A stretch of 64,000 nucleotides of DNA from Chloracidobacterium sp. CP2_5A (GTDB lineage Bacteria > Acidobacteriota > Blastocatellia > Chloracidobacteriales > Chloracidobacteriaceae), in assembly GCA_002254845.1 (NCBI GenBank), contig NKPT01000002.1, forward strand, positions 124,001 through 188,000, in the 5' to 3' direction. Below the pieces are notes generated by a model. It had not been told where the DNA came from and did not search any database. It was given only the letters and a program-made list of their open reading frames with translations. The position numbers and the translations under genes were made by a program. Positions 35,616 through 43,709 of this stretch are shown one piece after another. The stretch's first letter is position 1, and each line of letters starts with the position of its first letter.

Positions 35616-36110
35616 ATGGCGTATTCATCCGAAGGCCGAAAAAACGTGTACACCGTCGAGACGCCGCGCGGCAAGGTTTCCATTCCTGACAAGTTGTACT
35701 TCAAAATTGGCGAAGTGTGCGAGATTGTCGGCGTTGAGCCGCATGTGCTGCGCTACTGGGAGCAGGAGTTCCCGCAGCTTGCGCCCCAGAAAAGCTCTGC
35801 CGGGCAGCGTATTTATCGCCGTAAGGATGTCGAAATCGCCCTCCGTATCAAGTCGCTGCGGGAGGATGAAGGCTTCACCATCGCCGGCGCGAAGAAAAAG
35901 CTTTCCGCCGAGCGCGCTACCGCCGGACGGCTCAAGGTCGTGCCCATCGAGCGCCCGACCGAAGCCTCGCTCGTCGCGCCGACCGAAGCCGCCCCATCGG
36001 AATTCGCCGCTGAAACGCCGTCTCGGGCGCGCGAGGCGCTGGCGACGCTGCGCCAAGTTCGCGCTGGGCTGGAAGAGGTTCTCGCCCTGTTGCGCGCCGC
36101 GCCGCGCTAG
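35616..36110 (+). CDS. MerR family transcriptional regulator
   Basis: A 164-aa regulator with an N-terminal winged-helix domain: KLYFKIGEVCEIVGVEPHVLRYWEQEFPQLAPQKSSAGQRIYRRKDVEIALRIKSLREDEGFTIAGAKKKL, about residues 26-96. A Pro/Ala/Thr linker and a C-terminal coiled helix (REALATLRQVRAGLEEVLALLRAA) for dimerisation follow. No metal-binding cysteines are present in the effector part. The ATG at 35616 with AGAGGTCAGG upstream is preferred over the TTG at 35559 used by the ORF track. It converges with the large exported-protein gene. Targets are unknown. Confidence 0.88.
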   Translation: MAYSSEGRKNVYTVETPRGKVSIPDKLYFKIGEVCEIVGVEPHVLRYWEQEFPQLAPQKSSAGQRIYRRKDVEIALRIKSLREDEGFTIAGAKKKLSAERATAGRLKVVPIERPTEASLVAPTEAAPSEFAAETPSRAREALATLRQVRAGLEEVLALLRAAPR

Positions 36111-36206
36111 CCCGCTTTTCGCAACAACGCAGTCTGGCATGCCTGAGGTCGCCTTTGGGCCCGCCGGCCCCGAAGCCGCCGCGCCTAAGCGGAAAGCGCG
36201 CTGGTC

Positions 36207-38069
36207 TCACTCCCCGGTAGTCGGCGGCGATGTCGCGTAGCGATAGCGAACGCGCTCGACCACTCGCCCAGCCTCGGCCGCGGACTCTATGGTGACCACA
36301 TCGAACGCCTCGGTCACGGCCAGGAGCGACAGCAGATTTTGCCCAAAGAAGGCGATGGATTCATCCGCCGGCTCGTTTTCAAGCGGCGTCAGCGACGCGT
36401 CGCCCCGGAAGCCGATGATGCGCATGACCCGCTGGTAGCCTGGCGCGAGCGCCCGTAGGCGAAGGGTCGCCTGCCGATAGGCTGTCGCCGAAACATCCGG
36501 CTGGACGGAAGTCGCCGCGGACAAGCGCGCCTTGAGTCGCTCCGCATAAGCGACCGAGCCGGCAATGACCACGACATCGTCGCTGACGAAGTACGCCCCG
36601 CAGCGATCCAGCGCGGTCGCTGCTGCGCGCGGCGACGCCACGCCTGTCGCGCTGGCTTCCCACGTAATCTGCGGGACTGTTCCAGCGACAAAGAGCCTCT
36701 GCCCGATGGCGCGCGATAACCCGGCCTCAAACGCTTTCGTATTGAAAGGGCGCCCGCAGCGAATAGCGACGGCGCGCTCAAACGTCACAAACGGCGAGCT
36801 GTTGTCGAAGCTGGTCTCGCCCAGCCGAGCGACCAGCGTCGGCTGCGCGTCCCTCAGCAAAGCGGCTAGCTCGCCCTCCAGCGGATCGAGCGGGCGGGCC
36901 GCCGCCGGCCGCGCCGCCAGCGGCGGCGCGTTGGGATCATCCAGGTCGCGGTCGAAGCGCCCATCTAGGCGCTGGTAACGCCCGCCGCTCGCTCCGGTAT
37001 CGAAGCGGTCCTCAATCACCCGAATGCGGGGCGGCTCGGCGGATGGCATTGAGCGAAGCGGGGGAAACACAACCTGCGCCGCCACGGCGGAGACGCGCTC
37101 TGCGGCATCTTCCTTCACCGTCTCAACGGCGACAAACGGCGCCACGCTCAGCAGCCGCTGCGCCAACGGCTGTTGCCGGGGCGTGAACGCCGCCGGAACC
37201 GGGCGGCCGGACGTCAGCGACCAGCGCCGCTCCTGTACGCCATCGCCCGCAAACTCGACATCCGCCAGCGTCGCTTCAATGCCGTCCAGCTCGGTTGCCG
37301 CCGCGCCGTGCACCCAGTAGTAGCCAAAGTAAGGCTGCTTGCGCAGGCGCGGCACGTCCGTCCACAACGTCACGTCATGCGGCGCGAACCCGTCGGCAAT
37401 GGACAGCGTCTGAGCCATGGTTGAAAAGAGCGCGTCTTCGCCTGTGCCGGAAAGGTTGTCAAGCGTCCGCTGCATCAGGGCTTCGCTGGTCGTCACGACG
37501 AGCTTGCCCGGCGGCGTCGCCACGCAGAGGCCCTGGCGCAGCCGACCGCCGTCCGTGGCCAAGTCGCGGGCCAGGTAGGTCTGCCCCGTCGCGGTCGTCC
37601 GGGTCTCAAACGCGCTCTTGCGGGCGAGCAAAGGCGTGGCCGCCGCCTGCGCCGCCGATAGCTCGGTTATGAAAGCCAGCTCAAGCTTGCCCATGTCATA
37701 GAGGGCGATCGCCGAGGCCTTGCCGGCCATCTGAGCCACAACGTTTTCGGTCAGCGTGACGCCAACGCCCGTCTCGAACTCGCGGATGCGCTCGTTGAGC
37801 TTGGCCCACAACCGCGATCGGCGAAATGCGCGGTAGCTGTCGCTGGCATAATAGCGATTGGCAAGCTGCGACTTCCGCCAGCGCGCAAACAGGTCGCCGA
37901 AGTCCCGCGCTTGCAGGTACGCCAGCGCGCCCTTGGGCAGCGCGCGCGCCAACGCCAGCCCGTCATTGGCGCCGGCGCGCCGGTCGGCGGCGCTAACCAG
38001 CGCGCCAACAACCGCCAGTAGCAGCGAGAGACCGTAGGAAAGCCGACGCGCCCAGTCGCCGTGCCGCAT
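36207..38069 (-). CDS. large exported protein of unknown function (DUF3352-like)
   Basis: A 620-aa protein with an N-terminal signal or anchor segment (LSYGLSLLLAVVGALVSA). The phrase ALPKGALAYLQARDFGDLFARWRKSQLANRYYASDSYRAFRRSRLW follows. This opening pattern, and regular phrases such as ASAIALYDMGKLELAFITEL and GKLVVTTSEALMQRTLDNL, resemble DUF3352-type proteins, which have no known activity. GGGAGGAG lies 9 bp upstream of the ATG at 38067-38069. It follows the PP2C gene on the opposite end of the same strand by 32 bp, with the PP2C gene downstream, so they may be cotranscribed. Confidence 0.65.
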   Translation of the reverse strand: MRHGDWARRLSYGLSLLLAVVGALVSAADRRAGANDGLALARALPKGALAYLQARDFGDLFARWRKSQLANRYYASDSYRAFRRSRLWAKLNERIREFETGVGVTLTENVVAQMAGKASAIALYDMGKLELAFITELSAAQAAATPLLARKSAFETRTTATGQTYLARDLATDGGRLRQGLCVATPPGKLVVTTSEALMQRTLDNLSGTGEDALFSTMAQTLSIADGFAPHDVTLWTDVPRLRKQPYFGYYWVHGAAATELDGIEATLADVEFAGDGVQERRWSLTSGRPVPAAFTPRQQPLAQRLLSVAPFVAVETVKEDAAERVSAVAAQVVFPPLRSMPSAEPPRIRVIEDRFDTGASGGRYQRLDGRFDRDLDDPNAPPLAARPAAARPLDPLEGELAALLRDAQPTLVARLGETSFDNSSPFVTFERAVAIRCGRPFNTKAFEAGLSRAIGQRLFVAGTVPQITWEASATGVASPRAAATALDRCGAYFVSDDVVVIAGSVAYAERLKARLSAATSVQPDVSATAYRQATLRLRALAPGYQRVMRIIGFRGDASLTPLENEPADESIAFFGQNLLSLLAVTEAFDVVTIESAAEAGRVVERVRYRYATSPPTTGE

Positions 38070-38101
38070 ATCGAGAAGCTCCTCCCTGGCTTTCCGCGAG
38101 C

Positions 38102-39916
38102 TTACTTCACCCGCGCGAGCACGTAGGTCAAGTCGTCATGCTGCGGGGTGCTGCCGACAAATTCCCGGATGGCGCTTAGCAGCCGATCCGAGATTTGATC
38201 AATGGGCAGGTCAGCCGACGCCGCCAACAACTCGCGGACGCGGTCTTCGCCAAACTCGTCGTCGCGCTCGTTCGTGGATTCCGTCACGCCATCCGTGTAA
38301 AGAAATAGCAAGTCGCCCGGCTCAAGCTGCGCTTCCTGGACCTCGTAGGTTCCCCAGTCAAACATGCCGAGGCAGAAGCCGCCGCTGGCGAAGCGGAGCC
38401 ATTCGCCAGTCCGCGGGCGGTAAAGCAACGGGTCGTTGTGACCGGCGTTGATGGAGCGAAACAGGCGCGTTTCGAGATCGAAGACGCCGTAAAAAAACGT
38501 GATGTAGTTATACGACGGCGACGCCTTGTAGATGGCGCGGTTCAGCCGCGTCACGGTTTCCGCCAAGTCGTAGCTTTCGACGAGCGCCCGGAAGCTCGCC
38601 TGAAGCGTTGACACGAGCAGCGCCGCCGGCGTTCCCTTGCCCGACACATCCGCGATGACGAGACCCAGCTTTGGCTCTTCGAAGCGAATGTAGTCGTAAT
38701 AATCGCCGCCGACCTGCCGGCAAGAGAGATTCAGACCAATGGTTTCAATCGTGGCGAGCGACGGCGAGCTGTCGGGCAAAATGCGCTGCTGAATGGCGGC
38801 CGCGACTTCAAGCTCCTTCTCGATGCGCTCTTTCTCGATGGCTTCCGCGTGGAGCCGCGCATTCTCGATAGCGATGGCGGCCTGCGTCGCCAAGGCCGAC
38901 AAAAACTGCTCGTCGTCCTCGGTGAACGCGGCGTAACCGTCCCGGCTCTGCTTGTCGCAGACCATAAGCGCGCCGACGGTTTGACCGCTGACGATGAGCG
39001 GCAAGATGGCGCAGTTTTTCGGTCCGCCGCATTCCCGCTGATTGAGCCGACAGCCGCGCTGCCCGGCAATCACGACCTCGTGAATCTCGCGCGGCTGCAC
39101 CTGATCGAGCGGCAGAAGCGCCTTCGGCGGATAATCGGCGTCCATGCCAAACGAGGCCGCCACCCGCAAGCCGCCCTTTTCGAGCGAAAATAACGCGCCT
39201 TCGCTGGCGTCAAGCAGCATCACGGCCCGCTGAACGATTTCGCTCGCCATGGGGTCAAGCTCGTGGAGCGCGCCAATGGCCAGCCCGACATCATACAGCG
39301 ACTGCATTTCCAGCACTTTTCGCTTGAGCCGGAAGTTGGCTTCCCGAATCTCGCCGATGATTTGAAAGTTATAGAGCGCCAGCGAGGCGTGCTGAGCCAT
39401 GGTCGCCAGCAACTGCAAATCGTCCGACGTGTAATCGCCGCGCCCGAACTTGTCGCTCAGGCTCAGGACGCCCACCAGGCGGCTGCCTACCGCCAGCGGC
39501 ATCCACAAGCGGGCTTGCAAGCGAGCGAAGGCGGATCGGTCAGCCACCGCTTGGTCGGCCAGCCCCTGGCCCTTAGTCGCCAAGTCAATCGGCTTCAGGT
39601 GCAGCCGCAGCCACTCCGCCGCCGCCGCCGACAACGCGACTGTCGGCGGGTTCTCGATGCCGCGCCCAACCACGGGGCGCAACTGCTCCGCGGCCGCGTC
39701 ATAGAGCAGGATAACGCCCTTCGAGGCCGTCAGCGTGCCAAGAATCAGGTGCAGAAGCTCCCGCGCCGTCGTTTCAAAGCTGCCCCCGGACGTCGTGGCT
39801 TCGCCAATATCAGCCAGGGCGGACAAACTGTAGAGCAGGCGCTCTACGCGCTCTTCGCTAACGGCGGCGGATGCGCCGGGCGCGGCCGTGGAGGGTAACG
39901 ACATAGCGGATTCCAT
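38102..39916 (-). CDS. GAF-GAF-PP2C (SpoIIE/RsbU-type) serine phosphatase
   Basis: A 604-aa signalling phosphatase. The first GAF domain is at about 45-185 and the second at about 205-350, with a short coiled linker to about 385. The SpoIIE/PP2C domain covers about 395-604, with metal aspartates D405 (VGGDYYDY) and D423 (IADVSGKG) and a late LLFLYTDGVTES. Such enzymes dephosphorylate STAS anti-sigma antagonists. The second GAF carries cysteines C289, C296 and C302 close together, plus C320, which could bind a cofactor or sense redox. It is downstream of the STAS and kinase genes on the same strand, forming a partner-switching module. ATGs at 39916 and 39904 are both possible starts. Confidence 0.9.
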   Translation of the reverse strand: MESAMSLPSTAAPGASAAVSEERVERLLYSLSALADIGEATTSGGSFETTARELLHLILGTLTASKGVILLYDAAAEQLRPVVGRGIENPPTVALSAAAAEWLRLHLKPIDLATKGQGLADQAVADRSAFARLQARLWMPLAVGSRLVGVLSLSDKFGRGDYTSDDLQLLATMAQHASLALYNFQIIGEIREANFRLKRKVLEMQSLYDVGLAIGALHELDPMASEIVQRAVMLLDASEGALFSLEKGGLRVAASFGMDADYPPKALLPLDQVQPREIHEVVIAGQRGCRLNQRECGGPKNCAILPLIVSGQTVGALMVCDKQSRDGYAAFTEDDEQFLSALATQAAIAIENARLHAEAIEKERIEKELEVAAAIQQRILPDSSPSLATIETIGLNLSCRQVGGDYYDYIRFEEPKLGLVIADVSGKGTPAALLVSTLQASFRALVESYDLAETVTRLNRAIYKASPSYNYITFFYGVFDLETRLFRSINAGHNDPLLYRPRTGEWLRFASGGFCLGMFDWGTYEVQEAQLEPGDLLFLYTDGVTESTNERDDEFGEDRVRELLAASADLPIDQISDRLLSAIREFVGSTPQHDDLTYVLARVK

Positions 39917-39963
39917 GACGAGCGAGGGAGAGCGGGCCGCGCCGGCCGGCCAGGACAGCGCCG

Positions 39964-40305
39964 TTAGCCGGCAATGGCTTCGGCTTCGGTTTCATAGACG
40001 CGGGCGTACTGCGTGAGGCCCATGATTTTGAAGGTCTTGGCGATAATTGGCAACAGGGAGCAGAACGCGAGCGAGCCATTGAACTCCTGCGTTTTTTCGA
40101 TCATTTCGATGAGAATCGAAACGCCAATGCTATTGACGAGTTGCGTTTTTTCAAGGTTTAGGACGAAGTGGCGATAGCCCTCGGCTGTCCGCCGATTGAA
40201 CTCGTCCAAAACTTTCTCGCCGGCGAGGTTGTTGATGTAGCCTTCAACGGCAATCACGATGAATTTTCCAGCCTGGCGACTCGTTACCTTAAATACTTCG
40301 CTCAT
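39964..40305 (-). CDS. STAS-domain anti-sigma factor antagonist
   Basis: A 113-aa single STAS domain protein of the SpoIIAA/RsbV class. The phosphorylatable Ser is in LVNSIGVSILIEM (S59), and the N-terminal beta strands FIVIAVEGYINNLAGEKVLDEF fit the family. It lies between the anti-sigma-type kinase (upstream) and the PP2C phosphatase (47 bp downstream) on the same strand. The three proteins are expected to set the phosphorylation state of this one. No sigma factor is encoded nearby, so the output is not known. Confidence 0.92.
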   Translation of the reverse strand: MSEVFKVTSRQAGKFIVIAVEGYINNLAGEKVLDEFNRRTAEGYRHFVLNLEKTQLVNSIGVSILIEMIEKTQEFNGSLAFCSLLPIIAKTFKIMGLTQYARVYETEAEAIAG

Positions 40306-40424
40306 AAATGCTTCGCTCTAGGTTTGGCATGCAAGCTCAAGATTCGCGACTTGGCGCTCGTGACAACCGTTAGGTTGGGCTATCGTTCTCATCTCGCTTC
40401 GACGACGCGCGGCTTGACGCTCTG

Positions 40425-40841
40425 TCAGGCGCGCTTGGGACGCCGCTTCTTCATCACGAGCCGCGTCCCCTGCGGGCTGGTAAAGTACTTCACCTCATCC
40501 ATCAGGCTTTCCATCAGCCTGCGCCCGTAGCCGCGCTTTTGCAGCGGGCGCGCGGCGGCAGGCTTGCTGGATGCGTCAAAGCCTTGTCCAAAGTCCTGGA
40601 CCACGACTTCCAGCTCTTCGTCGTGAATGGCGAACTCGACCAAAACCTTCTGCATCGCGCTTCCGCTATGCTCGAAGGCATTAATGATGCCCTCGATGAG
40701 CGCCAACTTAATTTCCGCCACGCAGTCGGGGCCGAACTGCATTTCCTCCGCCACTTGCTCCGCGATCTTAGTCGCTTCCAGCTCCCTGTCGTGGGCAATT
40801 GGGATTTCAAGCTCGAATCGCTTTGGGGCGTTGGCGCTCAT
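40425..40841 (-). CDS. RsbW/SpoIIAB-type anti-sigma serine kinase (HATPase)
   Basis: A 138-aa GHKL ATPase. The N box is in LALIEGIINAFEHS, G1 in VQDFGQGFD and G2 in KRGYGRRLMESLMDEV. RsbW-type kinases bind a sigma factor or phosphorylate a STAS partner. The ATG at 40839-40841 with GGTGAGG upstream is preferred; the ORF track adds 23 unconserved codons. The STAS gene starts 119 bp downstream and the PP2C phosphatase follows, so the set forms one partner switch. The C-terminus is strongly basic (MKKRRPKRA). Confidence 0.9.
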   Translation of the reverse strand: MSANAPKRFELEIPIAHDRELEATKIAEQVAEEMQFGPDCVAEIKLALIEGIINAFEHSGSAMQKVLVEFAIHDEELEVVVQDFGQGFDASSKPAAARPLQKRGYGRRLMESLMDEVKYFTSPQGTRLVMKKRRPKRA

Positions 40842-40967
40842 TGAAAGCCTCACCGTGGCGGCAGCGGAATGACGGGGGAAGCGCCGGGACGCGCTGTTGG
40901 GCAAGGACATAGAGCGGTATGACCGGATGCCAGCGGAACGCGCCGTAGGACAGTCGCTCGCTGCCGG

Positions 40968-41873
40968 CTACTTGACCGGCTCGAAGCCTTTGAACTCATA
41001 CGTCACTCCAAAGGTAAGCCCGCTGCGGGGGCTAAATTTCGTCAGCCCAGCCGCGCCGGCTAGGTCCCACTGAAAGCCCGCTGCCCGAAGCCGAGCGCCG
41101 AGACGCGCCTGCGCTTGACTTTCCAGTCCGGGAACCGGAACGCGCGGATTATAGCGTCCGGCCACTTCGCCAAGCAGGTCCACCCGCTCCGTCAGGCGGT
41201 AGATGGCGGCAAGCCCATACGTTAATACGTCTTGTTGCGCGCCGGCTTCAACCGTGCTCGTCAGAATTCCGACGCCTAAGTTGCCAAAGACGTTGACTCG
41301 CTCCCCGGCAAAATGCTTCCCGACCAGCGCCATCGCAAACACATTGGTCGCATTGGTTCCAATGCCGCGCGCCTGGTCGCTGTTGGGAAGCTGGACGCCA
41401 ATTCGCGCGCCAAAGCTCGGCGCGCGGCGGGTTTCCTTGCGAAGCTTGATTTTCGTCCAGAGCGTGAAATCGCTCGCCCCGGAGGTGGAAGACGCGCCCG
41501 GCGCGACCGAGAGCGGGATGGCGCTCGCCCCGCGCTCGCGGATGCTCAAGTAGTCGCGGAGGCTGCCTTCAACTGAAAAGCCGACATTGCGGTTGAGGCC
41601 GAAATGGACGCCCAAAACAACCGGGCGATAGAGGTCGCCGCGCAGCCCCGACAGCCCAAACCGCTGATGTTGAAAAAAATCCGCGCTGGCCTGGAGGCGA
41701 ATGCGCCCCGTCTCCACGATGTCGACGTCCTCGGTCAGCAGCGGGCGCTGCTGCGCCGCGCCAGTCAGCGAAAAGCCCCACAGCAAAGCGCCGCACAGGG
41801 CGCTAAGCGCCAGGGCGAGTCGCCGCGACAAGCGTTCCGGTTGCCGCGCGTCGACGTGGAGAGAAAAGCCCAT
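40968..41873 (-). CDS. predicted outer-membrane beta-barrel protein
   Basis: A 301-aa protein with a signal peptide ending near AAQQRPLLTEDVDIV. Alternating beta strands follow (GRIRLQASADFFQHQRFGLS, FGLNRNVGFSVEGSLRDYL, GLTFGVTYEFKGFEPVK). Composition and strand rhythm resemble outer-membrane transporters of the MetA-like phenol-degradation/YaiO class. The last residues end YEFKGFEPVK, not in a clean aromatic terminus. The ATG at 41871-41873 was chosen; the ORF track start would overlap the SPOR gene. It ends 126 bp upstream of the kinase gene. Function unknown. Confidence 0.6.
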   Translation of the reverse strand: MGFSLHVDARQPERLSRRLALALSALCGALLWGFSLTGAAQQRPLLTEDVDIVETGRIRLQASADFFQHQRFGLSGLRGDLYRPVVLGVHFGLNRNVGFSVEGSLRDYLSIRERGASAIPLSVAPGASSTSGASDFTLWTKIKLRKETRRAPSFGARIGVQLPNSDQARGIGTNATNVFAMALVGKHFAGERVNVFGNLGVGILTSTVEAGAQQDVLTYGLAAIYRLTERVDLLGEVAGRYNPRVPVPGLESQAQARLGARLRAAGFQWDLAGAAGLTKFSPRSGLTFGVTYEFKGFEPVK

Positions 41874-41895
41874 AGGAAAATGAGATGCCTCCCGC

Positions 41896-42399
41896 TCAAT
41901 TCGGCACGACCCGCGCCGCGCGGAATCCAAAGTCGCGGCGTAACTCCTCGCTGACCTGATTCGCTGTTGTCAGGTTATACAAGCCGACTTTGACCAAGTA
42001 CAACTCGTTTCCGGTTTCAGGCGTCGGGCGCGTCACGAAGGCGCTCGTGAAGCCCTTGCGATTCAGCTCGGCGACAAGCCGGTTAGCTTCATCGGCGGTG
42101 GCGACCGCCGCCACCTGCACGGCATATCGAGCGTCAGGGAAAATAATGGCGCGTTCCAGCGGGCGCTCCAGGGGGGCGGCGACTGGCGACGGCGAGCGCT
42201 TCGCCCCCGACGCGAAGGGGGATAGCTTGCCGACGTTGACGCCGAGCGCGAAAAACGCCGTGCACGATAGCACCCAGACCGCGTAGCCGACCGCGATCGA
42301 CCGCGCGCGCCGGCGCGGCAGCGACAGTAAGGCATCCGATGAGCGTGGCAGCGGCGAAGACGACGAAGACGGCATAGCGGAGGGCGCCCGCCAAGGCAT
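41896..42399 (-). CDS. single-pass SPOR-domain protein
   Basis: A 167-aa protein with a basic cytoplasmic stretch (PRRRARSIAVG), one transmembrane helix (YAVWVLSCTAFFALGVNVG, about 39-57) and a Pro/Ser linker. The C-terminal SPOR domain covers about 90-165 (DARYAVQVAAVATADEANRLVAELNRKGFTSAFVTR, ELYLVKVGLYNLTTANQVSEELRRDFGF). SPOR domains bind denuded peptidoglycan at the septum. Starts at 42399 and 42375 are both ATG. It precedes the outer-membrane protein gene by 22 bp on the same strand. A cell-division or envelope role is inferred. Confidence 0.85.
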   Translation of the reverse strand: MPWRAPSAMPSSSSSPLPRSSDALLSLPRRRARSIAVGYAVWVLSCTAFFALGVNVGKLSPFASGAKRSPSPVAAPLERPLERAIIFPDARYAVQVAAVATADEANRLVAELNRKGFTSAFVTRPTPETGNELYLVKVGLYNLTTANQVSEELRRDFGFRAARVVPN

Positions 42400-42705
42400 C
42401 TGGCGTCCGCCGCTTGGAGCGCAGCGGGCTGGGCGCGGCGGACGCGGCGCGGAGCGGCAGCGTTGCTGACAATACCAGAGATTCGTTTGCAGGGCGCTAT
42501 CGGCCTGGCGTCCCGGCGGTCAATTGGGGCGGGCCTTGGCCATTCTAGCGACAGCCATATTGGCGCGCCCAGTAACGAAAAGTTTGAACTTGCGGCGGAT
42601 TTCAGCGATAGTGGAGATACGCCGGCGTATTCAAACTCGTCTGTTCATCGGCGACTGCTCGTGTCCCCGGAGCGTAATCCCTCGGTTCCTGCGAGGCGCG
42701 GTGCC
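42400..42705. other. divergent intergenic region with a candidate promoter
   Basis: No gene is supported. The ORF track extends the next gene through here, but the translation is low in structure and the ATG at 42706 has a GAGG site. TTGAAC (42584-42589) and GATAGT (42607-42612) at 17-bp spacing could be a plus-strand promoter about 94 bp upstream of that ATG. Confidence 0.3.
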
Positions 42706-43080
42706 ATGAGCGAATCGAACCCGACGCCGCTATTCGAGCGCGGCTTCACCAACCTTCTCGTCACAGGCATCCTCTATCCGATGACCTGTCTGCCCTTCAT
42801 GCCCCTGACGGGGATTTACAAAACCGGCAAGCTCATTTTCGAGCAGCTCAAAGACACGCCGCTCGGTAAAACGACGACGACGCACATCACAGCCACGGCC
42901 GTCATCACGCCGGTCGCCATGATACCGATGATGGTGCCGCTGGGGCTGGCGCAGGGGCTGACGTTTGTCTCCGACAACGTGGCCAAGCACGGCCTTGATA
43001 AGGGGGTCGAGAACCTCATTGGCAAGATCACGGGCGTGGTTCGCTCCACCGCGGACAGCGCGCTCAATCGCGGCAACTGA
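42706..43080 (+). CDS. small membrane-associated protein of unknown function
   Basis: A 124-aa protein with two hydrophobic segments, about 17-37 (NLLVTGILYPMTCLPFMPLTG) and 63-85 (ITATAVITPVAMIPMMVPLGLAQGL). The ends are polar and the C-terminus (GLDKGVENLIGKITGVVRSTADSALNRGN) may be an amphipathic helix. It is Met- and Pro-rich in the helices. The ATG at 42706 is preferred over the upstream in-frame codon at 42463. It precedes the zinc-ribbon gene by 31 bp and may be cotranscribed with it. I do not recognise the family. Confidence 0.6.
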   Translation: MSESNPTPLFERGFTNLLVTGILYPMTCLPFMPLTGIYKTGKLIFEQLKDTPLGKTTTTHITATAVITPVAMIPMMVPLGLAQGLTFVSDNVAKHGLDKGVENLIGKITGVVRSTADSALNRGN

Positions 43081-43111
43081 AACGCAGTGGCCGAGAAAGT
43101 CTGGCGACACT

Positions 43112-43561
43112 ATGACGACCTTGCTCGCGGTGGAAGCTCCTGTCGAGGTCTGCGTCTGCGGCGCGACAATGGAAGCGCAGTCGCAGCCCGGACCGCGTCG
43201 CTTTGATTACGTGTGTCCCGCTTGTGACCGTCACAAGTCAAACTACGCTGCTATCACGATCCGTAACTCGAAGACAAATCGCGTCCATCTTGGCTGGCTG
43301 GTTGGCAAGACGAAGCCAATTTACATTGGACACGTCCTTTACCACCAGCTGACCCTTGAAATCTCCCAGAGCGACGGGGCGGAAATGTGTCATGACCTAA
43401 GCATGCGAATGGCTTACGGGCGCAAGCCGCATGTCACGCTGGAGATTGCCGATGGGCGCTCGCGCGGCGATCTGATTTTCCTCTTCAACCGCGGCTGGAT
43501 GGAAGATGAGCAGCACACCACGATTGTTCTTGAGGAAGTCGGTCGCTCGCTTTTCGAGTGA
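43112..43561 (+). CDS. small zinc-ribbon-like protein of unknown function
   Basis: A 149-aa protein. CxC (C14, C16) and CxxC (C35, C38) spaced by 18 residues form a likely zinc ribbon: VCVCGATM and DYVCPACDRHKS. A beta-rich remainder follows (YAAITIRNSKTNRVHLGWLVGKTKPIYIGHVLYHQLTLEISQ) with an acidic end (EEVGRSLFE). No catalytic motif is visible. The ATG at 43112 is used; the ORF track start overlaps the previous gene in a different frame. A strong hairpin follows the stop at 43592-43621. Confidence 0.65.
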   Translation: MTTLLAVEAPVEVCVCGATMEAQSQPGPRRFDYVCPACDRHKSNYAAITIRNSKTNRVHLGWLVGKTKPIYIGHVLYHQLTLEISQSDGAEMCHDLSMRMAYGRKPHVTLEIADGRSRGDLIFLFNRGWMEDEQHTTIVLEEVGRSLFE

Positions 43562-43591
43562 CTCGCTTCTTCGAGTAGGATGCCATCGCTT

Positions 43592-43621
43592 GCGCGGGCC
43601 GTCAGCGATAGCGGCCCGCGC
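43592..43621. terminator. GC-rich hairpin downstream of the zinc-ribbon gene
   Basis: GCGCGGGCCG and CGGCCCGCGC pair perfectly (10 bp) around a 10-nt loop, 31 bp after the stop codon. No T tract follows on either strand. It may end or pause transcription, or protect an mRNA 3' end, before the Uma2-like gene. Confidence 0.45.
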
Positions 43622-43709
43622 GCGGTGACACTTGCTCGCTTGGCAGCGACATTCCGCTCGGCTGGCTACCGACCGAGCCTTCTTTTCCTGAGTCAAGGGG
43701 CGCGTGGCG

